This document shows positions 9,283-17,362 of a stretch of 17,362 bases of DNA, piece after piece; position 1 is the stretch's first letter; every line of letters begins with the position of its first letter. The position numbers were made by a program, and so were the translations under genes. The stretch is taken from assembly GCA_964404065.1 (NCBI GenBank), contig CAYOIP010000024.1, forward strand, positions 1 to 17,362. The letters run 5' to 3'. This DNA comes from UBA7396 sp964404065. GTDB lineage: Bacteria > Patescibacteriota > Gracilibacteria > BD1-5 > UBA6164. The notes under the pieces are model-generated. The model saw only the letters and a list, made by a program, of their open reading frames with translations, did no database searches and was not told the origin of the DNA.

Positions 9283-9310
9283 ATTATATAAAAAATCAAG
9301 ATTTTTGCAA
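9283..9310 (-). promoter_or_regulatory. Promoter of metallo-beta-lactamase-fold gene
   Basis: Read on the minus strand: TTGCAA (9310-9305), 16 bp, perfect TATAAT (9288-9283), then about 20 bases of leader to the ATG at 9256. The palindromic TTGCAA is also the -35 of the opposite promoter. Confidence 0.7.
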
Positions 9311-9333
9311 AAGTAAGATAAATATGATAAAAT
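9305..9333 (+). promoter_or_regulatory. Promoter of GGDEF-like operon
   Basis: TTGCAA at 9305-9310, 17 bp spacer, extended -10 TGATAAAAT ending at 9333 (shared ATATGATAAAAT at 9322-9333). The leader to the ATG at 9364 is about 24 bases with no Shine-Dalgarno. It shares its -35 with the divergent promoter. Confidence 0.7.
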
Positions 9334-9363
9334 AAAGCAAAAGTTTACCATATTTTTTATTTT

Positions 9364-12300
9364 ATGACAATAGAGAAACAAAGACAAAGAGAGTCGCAAA
9401 ATTCTTTGAAAAACAATAATTCTCAAACATATGAAAATCTAAATCAAATGCTTGAGGAATTAAAAAAGTGAAATGTTTCAGAAGAAAAAATGGAACATAT
9501 GGTTTCTTATGTAATAAAATTAGCTTGAATAGAAGCAAAATACTTGACTCAAAAAGAAGAACTAAAAAAAGAAATAAGAGGATTTATACTTTCAACATTT
9601 GACTGAAAATTAACAAAAAATTTGGCAAAATTTGATGTCCAGAAATTTGATTTTGACTCTAATTCTCAAATTGATGAAGAAGAAGAGAATGAATATGGAC
9701 AAACTATTGGGCAAGCTATTTCACAAATAATAACTTTATCTTGAGTTGAGAGATTTTCTAGAGTTTATGAAGAATCAAACTCTAAATCATGAATTGATAC
9801 ATATTTAGCTTGAAAATTAAATTTTTGAAATTGGAAAAAACAAGATAAAAATTATTTAGAAAGTTTGATGCTAAAAGCTTGAAATACTCAATTATTAAAG
9901 GAAATGGAAGAAAAAAGATTTGATATAACTTCTAAAGAAAGTTTATGAGAATTAACTATACTTTTAACAAAAGAAATTTGAAATTGAGTAGAAGACATTT
10001 TGAGATTTATATTAAATATTCCTGCTTGAATCATATTAATTCCACGTTATACTATATATAGAACTCAAACATCAAAAGACAATTTAGATGAAAAATCAAG
10101 AATAGAAAATGAAATAAAACTAGAAGAATTAGTTAGAGAAAACCCCTCACTTTGACTAGTTGAGCTTTTTTGAGAAAAATGAATTGAAATGTTGAAAACT
10201 CTTGCTTCTATGATGCAAAGTGGAAAACAATGAGATTTAGCAAAATTTATTTCATCTATTTGATTATCAGTTATATGATTATCTATTGCTAGATCTTGAG
10301 TAAATTTTGCTAGGGAAAAAGCAGTTAAATCAGCTAAAAGAGCTTGAAGGGAAGCAAGAATATCTTGAGAAACAACTTCAAGAACTACAAGAAATACTCT
10401 AAAAAAAGCTTCAAATAAAATATGAAAAGTTTCAGATGTTATTTCAAAAGTTGATGACGCAGTATTTTGAGCTTGAATTTGATATTTAACTGGACAATTT
10501 TGAGCTAATGCAGAAAGGTTAAAAGAATGACAAAAACTTTTAAAACTAGAAGAAAAAATTATTTCTGGGATGAATGATATAGAATTAATAAAATTTTTGG
10601 TTGAAAGTAAAGTTAAACAACTTGACATCTCAGATTTATCACATGATCAAAAAGCAAGAATTAACCATGTGCTAACACAAAACTTTCCTTTAGTTGAAGT
10701 ATATAGACTTGTTTCTGGAGATAGTCTTCACACTATAAATACTGCTTGAACAAAGCAAATAAATGAGGTTGCCGGACAAGAGTTTATGGATAAGCTCTCA
10801 GATAAATTTAAAGAAATTTTAAGACAAAATATTCAAAAAAATGATGATAAAACTCACCAAACAAGAACAGTACAAGATAATTATAAAGTTTCAGCATTTG
10901 TTTCTAAAGATAAAAATTTTATGCAGAGATTATTCACTTGAGAAAATAAAGATGATATAATTGAGAAAGTAATAAGTTCTTTAGAAGTTGAAATAATACA
11001 AAACGCTAGAAAAATAATTGAAAAGCAAATTGAAGAATGAAAAATACATATTTCAATAAATTCATCTGAATTTGATAAATTAGTTGCTGATAAAGCATTA
11101 GAAACAGAACAGACAATTAGAAAATATTTTGATTTTTCATATTCAGTTGAAGTTATTCCAGAATCATCAGATCCAATTGCTAGACTTGATACTATGAGAA
11201 AATGAGAAATATCATCAAAACCTTTAGAGAGAACTGTTGAAATAATACAAAAGACTTATGATGAAGTTGAAAATATGAGAAATTTACGTCAGGTTTTTGA
11301 ATTAGAAGCTGAAATTATTGAAGAATTTAACTGACAACAATTTCACTTTAGATGAAATCCGTATAACATAGTTTTTAACAATTCTTGAGAATATTGAATT
11401 TCAACAGAACTTTTGAAGTATGTTAGAAAATATCCAGAAGAAATAGAACCTTGAAGCTTAGTTTCAAAAATTAAACAATATTTCTGACTTTTAAATAATT
11501 CGCTGGATTATATATCACCAATTAGATGAAAAATTGACGCAAAAAGCGAAGAGTTTGTAAGAGCAAGAGAGATAAATGAAAGGTTTCATAATTGAGTAGT
11601 TGATATAAAAGATTTGCTTGAAACCAATAAATGATGATTAACAAAACAAGCTTTTCTAGAAACTATTACATGAAAAAAAGGACATTTATTTTCAATTGAC
11701 ATAAAAGATATGTGAATAGAAAATATTCTAGATTTTAGAAATTTAGCAAGGAAGCTTATTGCACTTGAAGATGAATTTAATTCTTGAAGAATTACAAAAG
11801 AAGTTTGTGAATCCAGAAAAGCATTATTGTATCAAGAAGCTTGAAAAGCTGTTACGGATAAATTTATAAAATTCCAAGAAAAAATAAAAAAGAAATATAA
11901 AGAAGCTGTTTATAGAATAGGTTGAGATGAAATAGAATTATTTATCCCAAATTGAAGTGAGACTTTATCCCAAATAACCTGAAATTTATCTGATATGCTT
12001 GAAAGTTCAAATTTAAAATCAAGAATGGTTTCATATAGTTTTGACTGAACAACCGATGTAAAAACTGCAACATCAAATCTTGACAAAATGACAAAAGTAA
12101 GTAAATTGTTAGAAGAAGAAATATGATGACAATTATCAAGAGAAAATAGGATTTGAAATGTTCCAAATAATACACAAGTTTATGTAGATGGAATTTGAGA
12201 AATGATTATGCAGGAATGATTTGATTTTGAAGGATTATTTAAACAAATTAAAAAAGTTTTGAGTGAAAATGATTTAAAAAATATTTCTGGAGAAAAAGTT

Positions 12301-12381
12301 ATAGAAGTATGAAATCAAGTCAAAATGAAAATACTCAAAAATAATAATGGACAATTAGAAATTTATTTATTAAAATCTTAA
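9364..12381 (+). CDS. Large protein with GGDEF-like domain
   Basis: 1005-residue protein, the largest here. The N-terminal 200 residues are charged and helical. Hydrophobic, glycine-containing patches occur at about 212-227, 296-309 and 365-380; all are short or interrupted, so membrane association is uncertain. Residues about 774-870 resemble a GGDEF (diguanylate cyclase) domain: FSIDIKDMGIEN with Asp779 and Asn787 spaced as in the family's D...N motif, a helix containing AGKAVTDKF, then YRIGGDEIELFIP with GGDEI at 853-857. The segment between the two motifs is about 30 residues longer than usual, and Phe of GGDEF is Ile. Activity therefore cannot be assumed; nucleotide binding or a scaffold role is equally possible. 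The second glycine of GGDEI is TGA. It is co-transcribed with the next gene after a 1-base gap. The remainder is unrecognised. Confidence 0.82.
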
Positions 12382-12382
12382 T

Positions 12383-12934
12383 ATGAAAACTACAACAGAT
12401 GCAATCCAAGAATATGCAGGAATGCAAAAAGAATTTAACGAAAAATATGAAAATGATACAAACTTTAAATTAAAAGTTATAGTTTGTCGTATATTATTAT
12501 TAAAAATATTTTTAAGTTCAGGCTTTGAAAGATTTTATGGTTATTTTATAAAAAATTGAGAAATAAATTATGATAAAGTTAAGGAAGTATTTCCTGATTT
12601 AGATTTAAAATTATCTGGGGAAACTTTTGAAGTTAGACATGATTCACTATGAAAAATAGAATGAATTGAAAATCTACTAGATCAAAATAGTTGAGAAGTT
12701 TTACAATCTTTGAGAAACTCTATAGAACTATACATTAAGTCTATTTCATGAGATTTTAAAGGGATTTCAGATGATGATGAAAAAACTTTTAAGTCTTATT
12801 TAGAATCTCTTTTATATTTTCAATATGAAGAATTAAAAAGAGTATCTTGAATAATTTTTTCACAAGAAAATGTTGATAATTTTGTTAAAAGAGTTGCTTG
12901 AATAATTCAAGCTCAAAATAAAAACTTGAAATAA
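12383..12934 (+). CDS. Hypothetical protein, operon partner of GGDEF-like gene
   Basis: 183-residue acidic, mainly helical protein of no family I recognise. It starts 1 base after the stop of the large GGDEF-like gene, so the two are translated from one message and probably act together. A short hydrophobic helix (VIVCRILLLKIFLSSGF, about 32-48) is the most conspicuous feature. The C-terminal half is amphipathic helices (IKSISGDF, ESLLYFQYEELKRV). No signal peptide. Seven to eight glycines are TGA. The last codons double as the -35 element of the following promoter. Confidence 0.8.
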
Positions 12935-12953
12935 TTAATTTTTTTCATATACT
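12926..12953 (+). promoter_or_regulatory. Promoter of small basic protein gene
   Basis: TTGAAA at 12926-12931 inside the last two codons of the preceding gene, 16 bp spacer, TATACT at 12948-12953. The leader to the ATG at 12992 is about 32 bases; AGAAAAG at 12980-12986 is only a weak candidate ribosome site. Confidence 0.55.
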
Positions 12954-12991
12954 ACTGCAAAATTTTAATTTTATTAATTTAGAAAAGAATT

Positions 12992-13324
12992 ATGGCAAAT
13001 TCGCATGGACTATCTTCAAGAGTCGTAAAAAAACAAGCTGCAGCAAGAAAATTAGCGAAAAACAAAAAAGCAGCATACCAAGTGTATATCGGAAATGAAA
13101 ATCCACAAACTAGAAAAAATCAATCTTATAAATCTAGAATTCATTATTTTGAAAATAAACAAAATTTTCCAAAGAAAAAACTTTGAACTAAAAATGTTGA
13201 ATCACTTATTGAACAAGGGATTTTAGATGAAAGATGATTTTTTAAAACTGGAAAAAAGAAAAATTTTATAACAAAATCTATGGTTGATTCAAAAGGATTA
13301 GATTTTTACTGAATGCCAAGGTAA
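12992..13324 (+). CDS. Small, strongly basic hypothetical protein
   Basis: 110-residue protein dominated by lysine and arginine, especially in the first 65 residues (VVKKQAAARKLAKNKKAAY, TRKNQSYKSR, NFPKKKLG). This composition suggests binding to nucleic acid or the ribosome, but no named motif is visible and I do not recognise the family. The C-terminal 45 residues are less charged and end in GLDFYGMPR. Three or four TGA glycines lie in the C-terminal half, so a standard-code translation would cut it at residue 64. It has its own promoter and a strong terminator, so it is a single-gene unit. Confidence 0.85.
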
Positions 13325-13358
13325 TAAAAAAAGACAAAAATTTTTGTCTTTTTTTATT
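13323..13358. terminator. Bidirectional palindromic terminator
   Basis: A 36-bp perfect palindrome centred between 13340 and 13341 (A7-GAC-A5 / T5-GTC-T7 core). It overlaps the TAA stop of the basic protein gene on the left and the stop of the minus-strand microprotein on the right, so it can serve both convergent genes. Confidence 0.8.
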
Positions 13359-13482
13359 TTATTAAATTAGATATAGTTTTAGTACACCAATCTTTAATAG
13401 ATTTTAATTTTTTCATGAATAATCTAATATCATCTTTAGTTCATTCTATATCTCATTCTAAAATATCTCATAAAATTCACAT
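13354..13482 (-). CDS. Probable 42-residue microprotein
   Basis: Open only if TGA is glycine. It reads MGILGDILEGDIEGTKDDI and then a lysine-rich amphipathic helix (LFMKKLKSIKDW...) to a TAA. Four of the first 14 codons are TGA glycines. Codon composition (GAT, GAA, AGA, AAA rich) resembles the confirmed genes; its stop lies in a bidirectional terminator and a TATAAT-like box lies just upstream of the ATG. The acidic, glycine-spaced start and basic helical end could be a small membrane-interface or regulatory peptide. A chance reading frame of this size cannot be ruled out. Confidence 0.45.
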
Positions 13483-13509
13483 ATTTTAAAAATTATAAAA
13501 TAAATTTGT

Positions 13510-13539
13510 TTAATAATAATCTTTTAATATTATTGTCAA
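13510..13539 (-). promoter_or_regulatory. Possible promoter of microprotein gene
   Basis: On the minus strand, perfect TTGACA (13539-13534), 18 bp spacer, TATTAA (13515-13510). A separate TATAAT at 13497-13492 would give an almost leaderless message. The rsmE-like gene on the other strand has only a weak TATAAA at 13540-13545 with no clear -35. Confidence 0.35.
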
Positions 13540-13560
13540 TATAAAATTAAATAAAACTTT

Positions 13561-14268
13561 ATGCAAAGATTTTTCATACAAACGGATTTATTGTGACAAA
13601 AAGAAATTATTTTAAATGATAGTGAAATAATTTTCCAATTAACAAAAGTTTTGAGAAGTAAGATTTCTGATGAAGTTTTGTTTTTTGACTGACAAACTTT
13701 TTTTGATTATAAATATAAAATCAATTCAATTGATAAAAAACACATCATATTTTCTTTGGTTGAAAAGACTGTAAAAGAGTCTGAAGAAAAAAAACTTGTG
13801 TTATTTCAAGCATTACCAAATAAAATTGATAAAATAGAGGAAATTATAAATTCTTGAACTCAAGTTTGATTTAGTGAATTTAACTTTTTTCGTTCAGAAC
13901 GCTCTCAAGATTTAAAATTAACAGAAAATAAAATTGAAAGATTTAAAAAGATTATCATAGAATCAAGCGAACTTTCAAACAGAAATATAATTCCAAAAAT
14001 AAATTTTTTAGAAAAATTAGATTTTACTAAAATCACTTGAGAAAAAATATTTTTTCATACAGATTTGAATAATGCTATAAAGTTGAAAGATTTGAACTTG
14101 GATATAACTCAAAATATAAATATATTTATCTGACCAGAATGAGGTTTTTCACCAAAAGAAAATGATGAATTTATAAAAAATTGATGTAAAAAGGTGAATT
14201 TATGAAGTCATATTTTACGCACTCAAGTCGCTCCTATTGTAGTTTGATTTTTTATTTGCCAAAACTAA
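13561..14268 (+). CDS. rsmE: 16S rRNA m3U1498 methyltransferase RsmE
   Basis: 235 residues, the usual RsmE length. The enzyme methylates N3 of U1498 of 16S rRNA in the 30S subunit using SAM, with a SPOUT-type trefoil knot. Seen: N-terminal PUA-like domain (MQRFFIQ, LTKVLRSKISDEVLFFDG), central LFQALPNKIDKIEEII, FFRSERSQ, then the knot motifs IGPEGGFSPKE and LGSHILRTQVAP. The last motif usually reads LRTETA; Gln-Val here is a mild deviation. Ten of its eleven glycines are TGA, including two in GPEGG, making this strong evidence for the recoding. The stop is 3 bases before the next ATG, so it forms an operon with the TraX-like gene. The promoter is not obvious. Confidence 0.93.
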
Positions 14269-14271
14269 ATT

Positions 14272-14916
14272 ATGATCACAATAATTGCTTTCATAACTAT
14301 GCTTATAGACCATGTTGGTTTGATATTTTTTCCAACTGAAGAAATATGGAGAATTATATGAAGACTTGCTTTCCCACTTTTTGCGTGGGGAATTGTGAGG
14401 TGATATAAATTGACAAGAAACAGAGAAAAATATGCAAAAAGGATTTTTATATTAGCCATTATTTCACAAATTCCTCTCATTTTTCTTTTTTGAAATGAGA
14501 TTTATAATGTTTGTTTCACATTGCTTTTTTGACTTTTTTCAATTGAAATAATTGAAAATACAAAAATTAAAAATTATTTAAAAATATTTTTTATATGAAT
14601 TTTATTTTATATTTCACAAATATTAAATTTTGATTATTCAATTTACTGAATTTTAACAATTATTTTGCTTCATATATTTTGGCAACAAAAAAAGTCAATA
14701 ATTTATTTTACTGTATTGACTTTGTTATTTTATAACATTGATTATGAAAATTTAAAACTTATTTATCATTATCAAATTTACTCAATCTTTGCTTTATTTT
14801 TGCTTTACTGGACATCATTACAAAAATATGATTTCAAACTAAATTTTTATTTTAAATATGGATTTTATCCAATTCATTTAGCAATTTTGTATTTGATAAA
14901 AGTATTTATAGAGTAA
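14272..14916 (+). CDS. TraX family integral membrane protein
   Basis: 214-residue polytopic membrane protein. The N-terminus carries the TraX family signature: MLIDHVGLIFFP, then RIIGRLAFPLFAWGI, then TRNREKYAKRIFILAIISQIP. TraX is named for the F-plasmid pilin N-acetyltransferase, but most chromosomal homologues are far from conjugation genes and of unknown acyl-transfer role; no transfer genes are seen here. About six hydrophobic segments follow, with long Ile/Leu/Phe runs. Length is normal for the family. It is second in an operon after rsmE with a 3-base gap and no Shine-Dalgarno. Its last 11 bases overlap the 3' end of the convergent chemotaxis-receptor gene. Confidence 0.88.
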
Positions 14917-16423
14917 ATCATATTCTAAGTCATCACCAATGAATATTTTTTCATCAAATATTTACAAATATAGGTGAAGAAATATCAACCATAGGGACTT
15001 TTTTACCTCATATTTCACGAATATATATTTGTATAAGAACACTTTCTTTAGTATTTTGAGCAGCTGCAAGTCAAACACGATCTTTAAAATTTCTTCTATT
15101 ACGACAATTGGCATCATTCCGTTCCTCATCTTTTTTATCCCAAATAGCTTTACCATCAATTATTTTAGGAGGCTTTTGTTTATCGGAAACTTTTTTATTA
15201 TGAGTAGGTATGTATCAATCTATTTTATAAGCTGCAGCACAAAATCTTATACGAGAATTAGTTGGTAAAACTCATTCTTGTATGTTAGGACAAATACTAT
15301 CTGTAAAAGCTGTAAAACGTGTTAAAAATTGTTGAGGATTTGTATTAGGAATTGGTTTAAAATTATTATCAAATAAATCTTTTTCACTTATTTTTCATGA
15401 TTTTATTCCATTAGTGAAAGCTTCCGATAATTCTAAAGCTTTTTCTTTTACTAAATTAAATATAGGTGTATCTTGAGTTTCTATTCAGTTATTATATGCT
15501 AATTGCATAGATTGTTCACATATTTTTAATACTTCATCTAAATGTTTATATGCGCGAGATAATTTTTCATCAGAATCTTTTAATTCTAAAGCAGTATTTG
15601 ATAATTCTTCCATTATTCATTCTAATTGAAAAGATACTATAGATACAGATTCAGAAACTACCTCCAATCATTCTTTGGCATTTTCAACAGCATTAAGTCA
15701 TCATTTTATTGAACTAGTAACTCAATTTATAACTTGCTCTGAATCATTAGCTTTATCAGCTATACCTTTTATAATTTCTCTTAATCTTTGAGTTTCTTTT
15801 ATTAATTTTTCTAATATTTGTTTAGAATCATCAGCTGTTTTATTTGAATTATCAGCTAATTTTCTAACTTCATCAGCAACAACGGCAAATCATCTTCAAG
15901 TCTCTCATGCTCTTGCTGCTTCTATAGCGGCATTTAAGGCAAGTAAATTTGTTTGTTTTGCTATATCTCATATTCAAGATATAGATTTCATTACATCTTT
16001 AGTTCAAGTATTGTGTATATCAATTTCTTCATTTAATCAAGTTATTTCTTTAACTAAACCTCTATTTGCATCTATTATAGATCATCACATACTTGTTGAA
16101 TTTTGTAGTGAATTTATAGCTTCACCTATGATTACTCAAGGTCATTTAGATGAATCAGATAATCTTAAAATAAGCATAACTGAGTGCTTCATATCATCTA
16201 CTACTTTATTTAATTTTTCTAATCTTTGATTTATTCAATTTTTTATATCTCATATTTCACTTGTTGCTCAAGCTAATTCTGAAATTAATTTTCTATAAAG
16301 CTCTAAATTTTCAATTATATAATTTTGATATTGTCATATTTTTTTATCTCTTTCTCAAATAGTTTGACTATTTTCTCTCCGACCCCATCAATATTTTAAA
16401 AAACTCCAAGCTCATGACAACAT
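14906..16423 (-). CDS. Soluble methyl-accepting chemotaxis protein with C-terminal sensor
   Basis: 505-residue receptor without signal peptide or membrane span. Residues about 145-195 are the conserved cytoplasmic tip, including AKQTNLLALNAAIEAARAG and RGFAVVADEVRKLA, the region that contacts CheA/CheW; long helices flank it on both sides. Residues about 365-505 resemble the sensor region of certain cytoplasmic receptors: FCAAAYKIDGYIPTHN, RNRRNFKDRVGLAAA, LIQIYIRE, ISSPIFVNIGG and IHWGGLRIGF; this resembles a Cache/PAS-like ligand-binding fold by eye. The N-terminus MLSGAWSFLKYWWGRR is aromatic/basic and could touch the membrane. Glycines at the tip are TGA. No cheA, cheW or pilus genes are in the window. 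Arg codons of the CGN type are commoner here than elsewhere. The 3' end overlaps the TraX-like gene by 11 bases. Confidence 0.92.
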
Positions 16424-16467
16424 ATTAAACTAGTTAAAAAATAAATTTTAAGAGAAAAAAATAATAA

Positions 16468-16514
16468 AAAAAATAATAAAGTCAAAATATAAATAATTGA
16501 CTTTATTATTTTTT
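16468..16514 (-). terminator. Terminator of the membrane protein gene
   Basis: 18-bp perfect stem (arms 16468-16485 and 16497-16514) with an 11-base loop. Read on the minus strand it follows the stop of the membrane protein gene by 3 bases and ends in a T-rich tract. Its distal arm holds TTGACT (minus strand 16485-16480), a possible -35 for the chemotaxis gene, but no well-spaced -10 is seen. Confidence 0.7.
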
Positions 16515-16517
16515 ATT

Positions 16518-17362
16518 TTATTCAACCTTAAAACTTACTTCATTTTCTACTTTTTGCATTTGCACAACTTTTTTAGAGGAAGAAAATATTTTAGAAAATA
16601 TAAAAGCAAACATTGCGTAAATATCAAATAAAAATGGGAATTTGTATTCAGATTTTTTTAGATATCAGATTCCAAAAAATATCAAAAATACTAAAAATAT
16701 TTGTAGATTATTTACATCTAATAAAGTAAAAGTTAAAGATAAAATTGTCAAAATTAATCAATTTATTATGTGAAATCTGTTTTTTGAATTTATATCAATT
16801 AAAGAAATCAAATTTATATATGGAATATAGGCTAAAGCATTTGTAATTATTGGTTTTTCTAATGATTCCAAAGCCTTTTTTTCTTCATTTGCCTTTTTTG
16901 CTAATTCTTCTTTTTTTAAATTATTTAATTCTTTTAAAGATATAAACTTTTTTCAAGAAAAATAATTTTTTAAATATTCAAAAAAACTCAAAACAAATAT
17001 ATAAATTTCCTGTAAAGTTGGTATTTTTTCCAAATTTATAGAAATGATTTTTTGTTTTGTGATAAGTAAAATTGAATAAAATCAAATAAAAATTAAGTAA
17101 AAAAGTCAAAATAAAAGTCATAAACTTTCATCTCAAAATGCAAAAAATGAACTTATTAAAAAAGTGATAATTATGTTTAGTTTAGCATTATTTTCTATAA
17201 TGGGACTTTTATAATTTACAAATTTTGCTTTTATACTAAATCAAATAAAAGGAATTAAAGATAAAATAATTGTGAGAACTCATTGTTCATTTAAGTTTGA
17301 AGATTTTATTTCAATAATTTTGTCAGTTTGAGCCATATTTGTCATATCTACAACACTGAAAT
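16518..17362 (-). CDS. Polytopic membrane protein, 5' end possibly outside window
   Basis: At least 275 residues from an ATG at 17345-17343, but the frame stays open to the window edge (FSVVDMTNMAQ...), and the bases before that ATG are not the AT-rich leader seen at other starts, so the true start is probably beyond 17362. Four to six hydrophobic segments: VLTIILSLIPFIGF, FLISSFFAF, LLFGLFYLIFIGFYSILLI, LAYIPYINLISLI, LILTILSLTFTLL and IFLVFLIFFGIGYL. A charged coiled-coil-like loop (LKELNNLKKEELAKKANEEK) sits between the two halves, and a polar tail follows. I do not recognise the family. It ends in TAA, followed at once by a hairpin terminator, and lies upstream of the chemotaxis-receptor gene on the same strand. 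Confidence 0.82.

Noticed and set aside
10065..10628. Long minus-strand open frame (187 codons) inside the GGDEF-like gene
   Set aside because: It lies wholly antisense to a well-supported gene, is rich in Ser/Phe/Leu typical of antisense frames, and has no promoter or recognisable motif.
14272..14916. Conjugative element indicated by a TraX-like gene
   Set aside because: No relaxase, type IV secretion, oriT or integrase is present, and TraX family proteins are common on chromosomes.
15029..15268. Plus-strand open frames at 15029-15268 and 16011-16229
   Set aside because: Both are antisense to the chemotaxis receptor, whose conserved motifs are on the minus strand.
14906..16423. Transmembrane chemotaxis receptor
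   Set aside because: No hydrophobic span of sufficient length; the N-terminal aromatic/basic stretch is too short and charged.
120..17362. Mass pseudogenisation: dozens of TGA codons interrupt every gene under the standard code
   Set aside because: The TGA codons coincide with conserved glycines, frames are otherwise gapless to TAA, and no frameshift is needed, so recoding explains all of them.
1..17362. tRNA, rRNA, CRISPR arrays, insertion sequences
   Set aside because: Intergenic spaces are all short (under about 120 bases apart from the rsmE-proximal gap) and none shows cloverleaf elements, regularly spaced repeats or transposase motifs.

Overview
The window reads as a very AT-rich fragment of a candidate-phylum bacterium that translates UGA as glycine (genetic code 25), i.e. 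the Gracilibacteria (BD1-5) / Absconditabacteria (SR1) group. Under the standard code almost every gene is shattered by TGA. Read as glycine, the window resolves into 14 gapless genes, and TGA falls on invariant glycines: all three glycines of the SbcC P-loop, the GPEGG motif of RsmE and the receptor tip of the chemotaxis protein. TGG remains tryptophan. Every gene ends in TAA; neither TAG nor TGA is used as a stop.

Layout. 1-119 holds the probable terminator of an upstream gene and a promoter. 120-2189 (+) is a short SbcC/Rad50-type ATPase with a zinc hook. 2270-7768 (+) is a run of four separately promoted genes: a glycine-zipper membrane protein, an exported lysozyme/lytic-transglycosylase-like protein, a protein with a peptidoglycan-binding-like domain, and a small helical protein. 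7769-9256 (-) is a metallo-beta-lactamase-fold protein, divergent from 9364-12934 (+), a two-gene operon whose first product is a 1005-residue protein with a GGDEF-like domain. 12992-13324 (+) encodes a small very basic protein, facing a probable 42-residue microprotein at 13354-13482 (-). 13561-14916 (+) is an rsmE-traX-like operon. 14906-16423 (-) encodes a soluble methyl-accepting chemotaxis protein, and 16518-17362 (-) a multi-span membrane protein that runs off the window.

Gene expression. Most + strand units carry good sigma70-type promoters (TTGACA/TTGATT/TTGCAA, 16-17 bp, TAAAAT or TATAAA), and three share an identical ATATGATAAAAT. Stop codon, hairpin terminator and the next promoter are often superimposed on the same bases. 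No start codon has a convincing Shine-Dalgarno; leaders are short and AT-rich. There are no tRNA, rRNA, CRISPR or insertion sequences, and no stretch over 300 bases lacks a gene.

How the genes may fit together. DNA repair (SbcC), ribosome maturation (RsmE) and signalling (chemotaxis-type receptor, GGDEF-like protein) surround a block of poorly characterised envelope-type genes. Since known relatives are host-attached or predatory, the exported lysozyme-like protein and its peptidoglycan-binding-like neighbour are the best candidates for something new. That role is inference; only the sequence motifs are seen.
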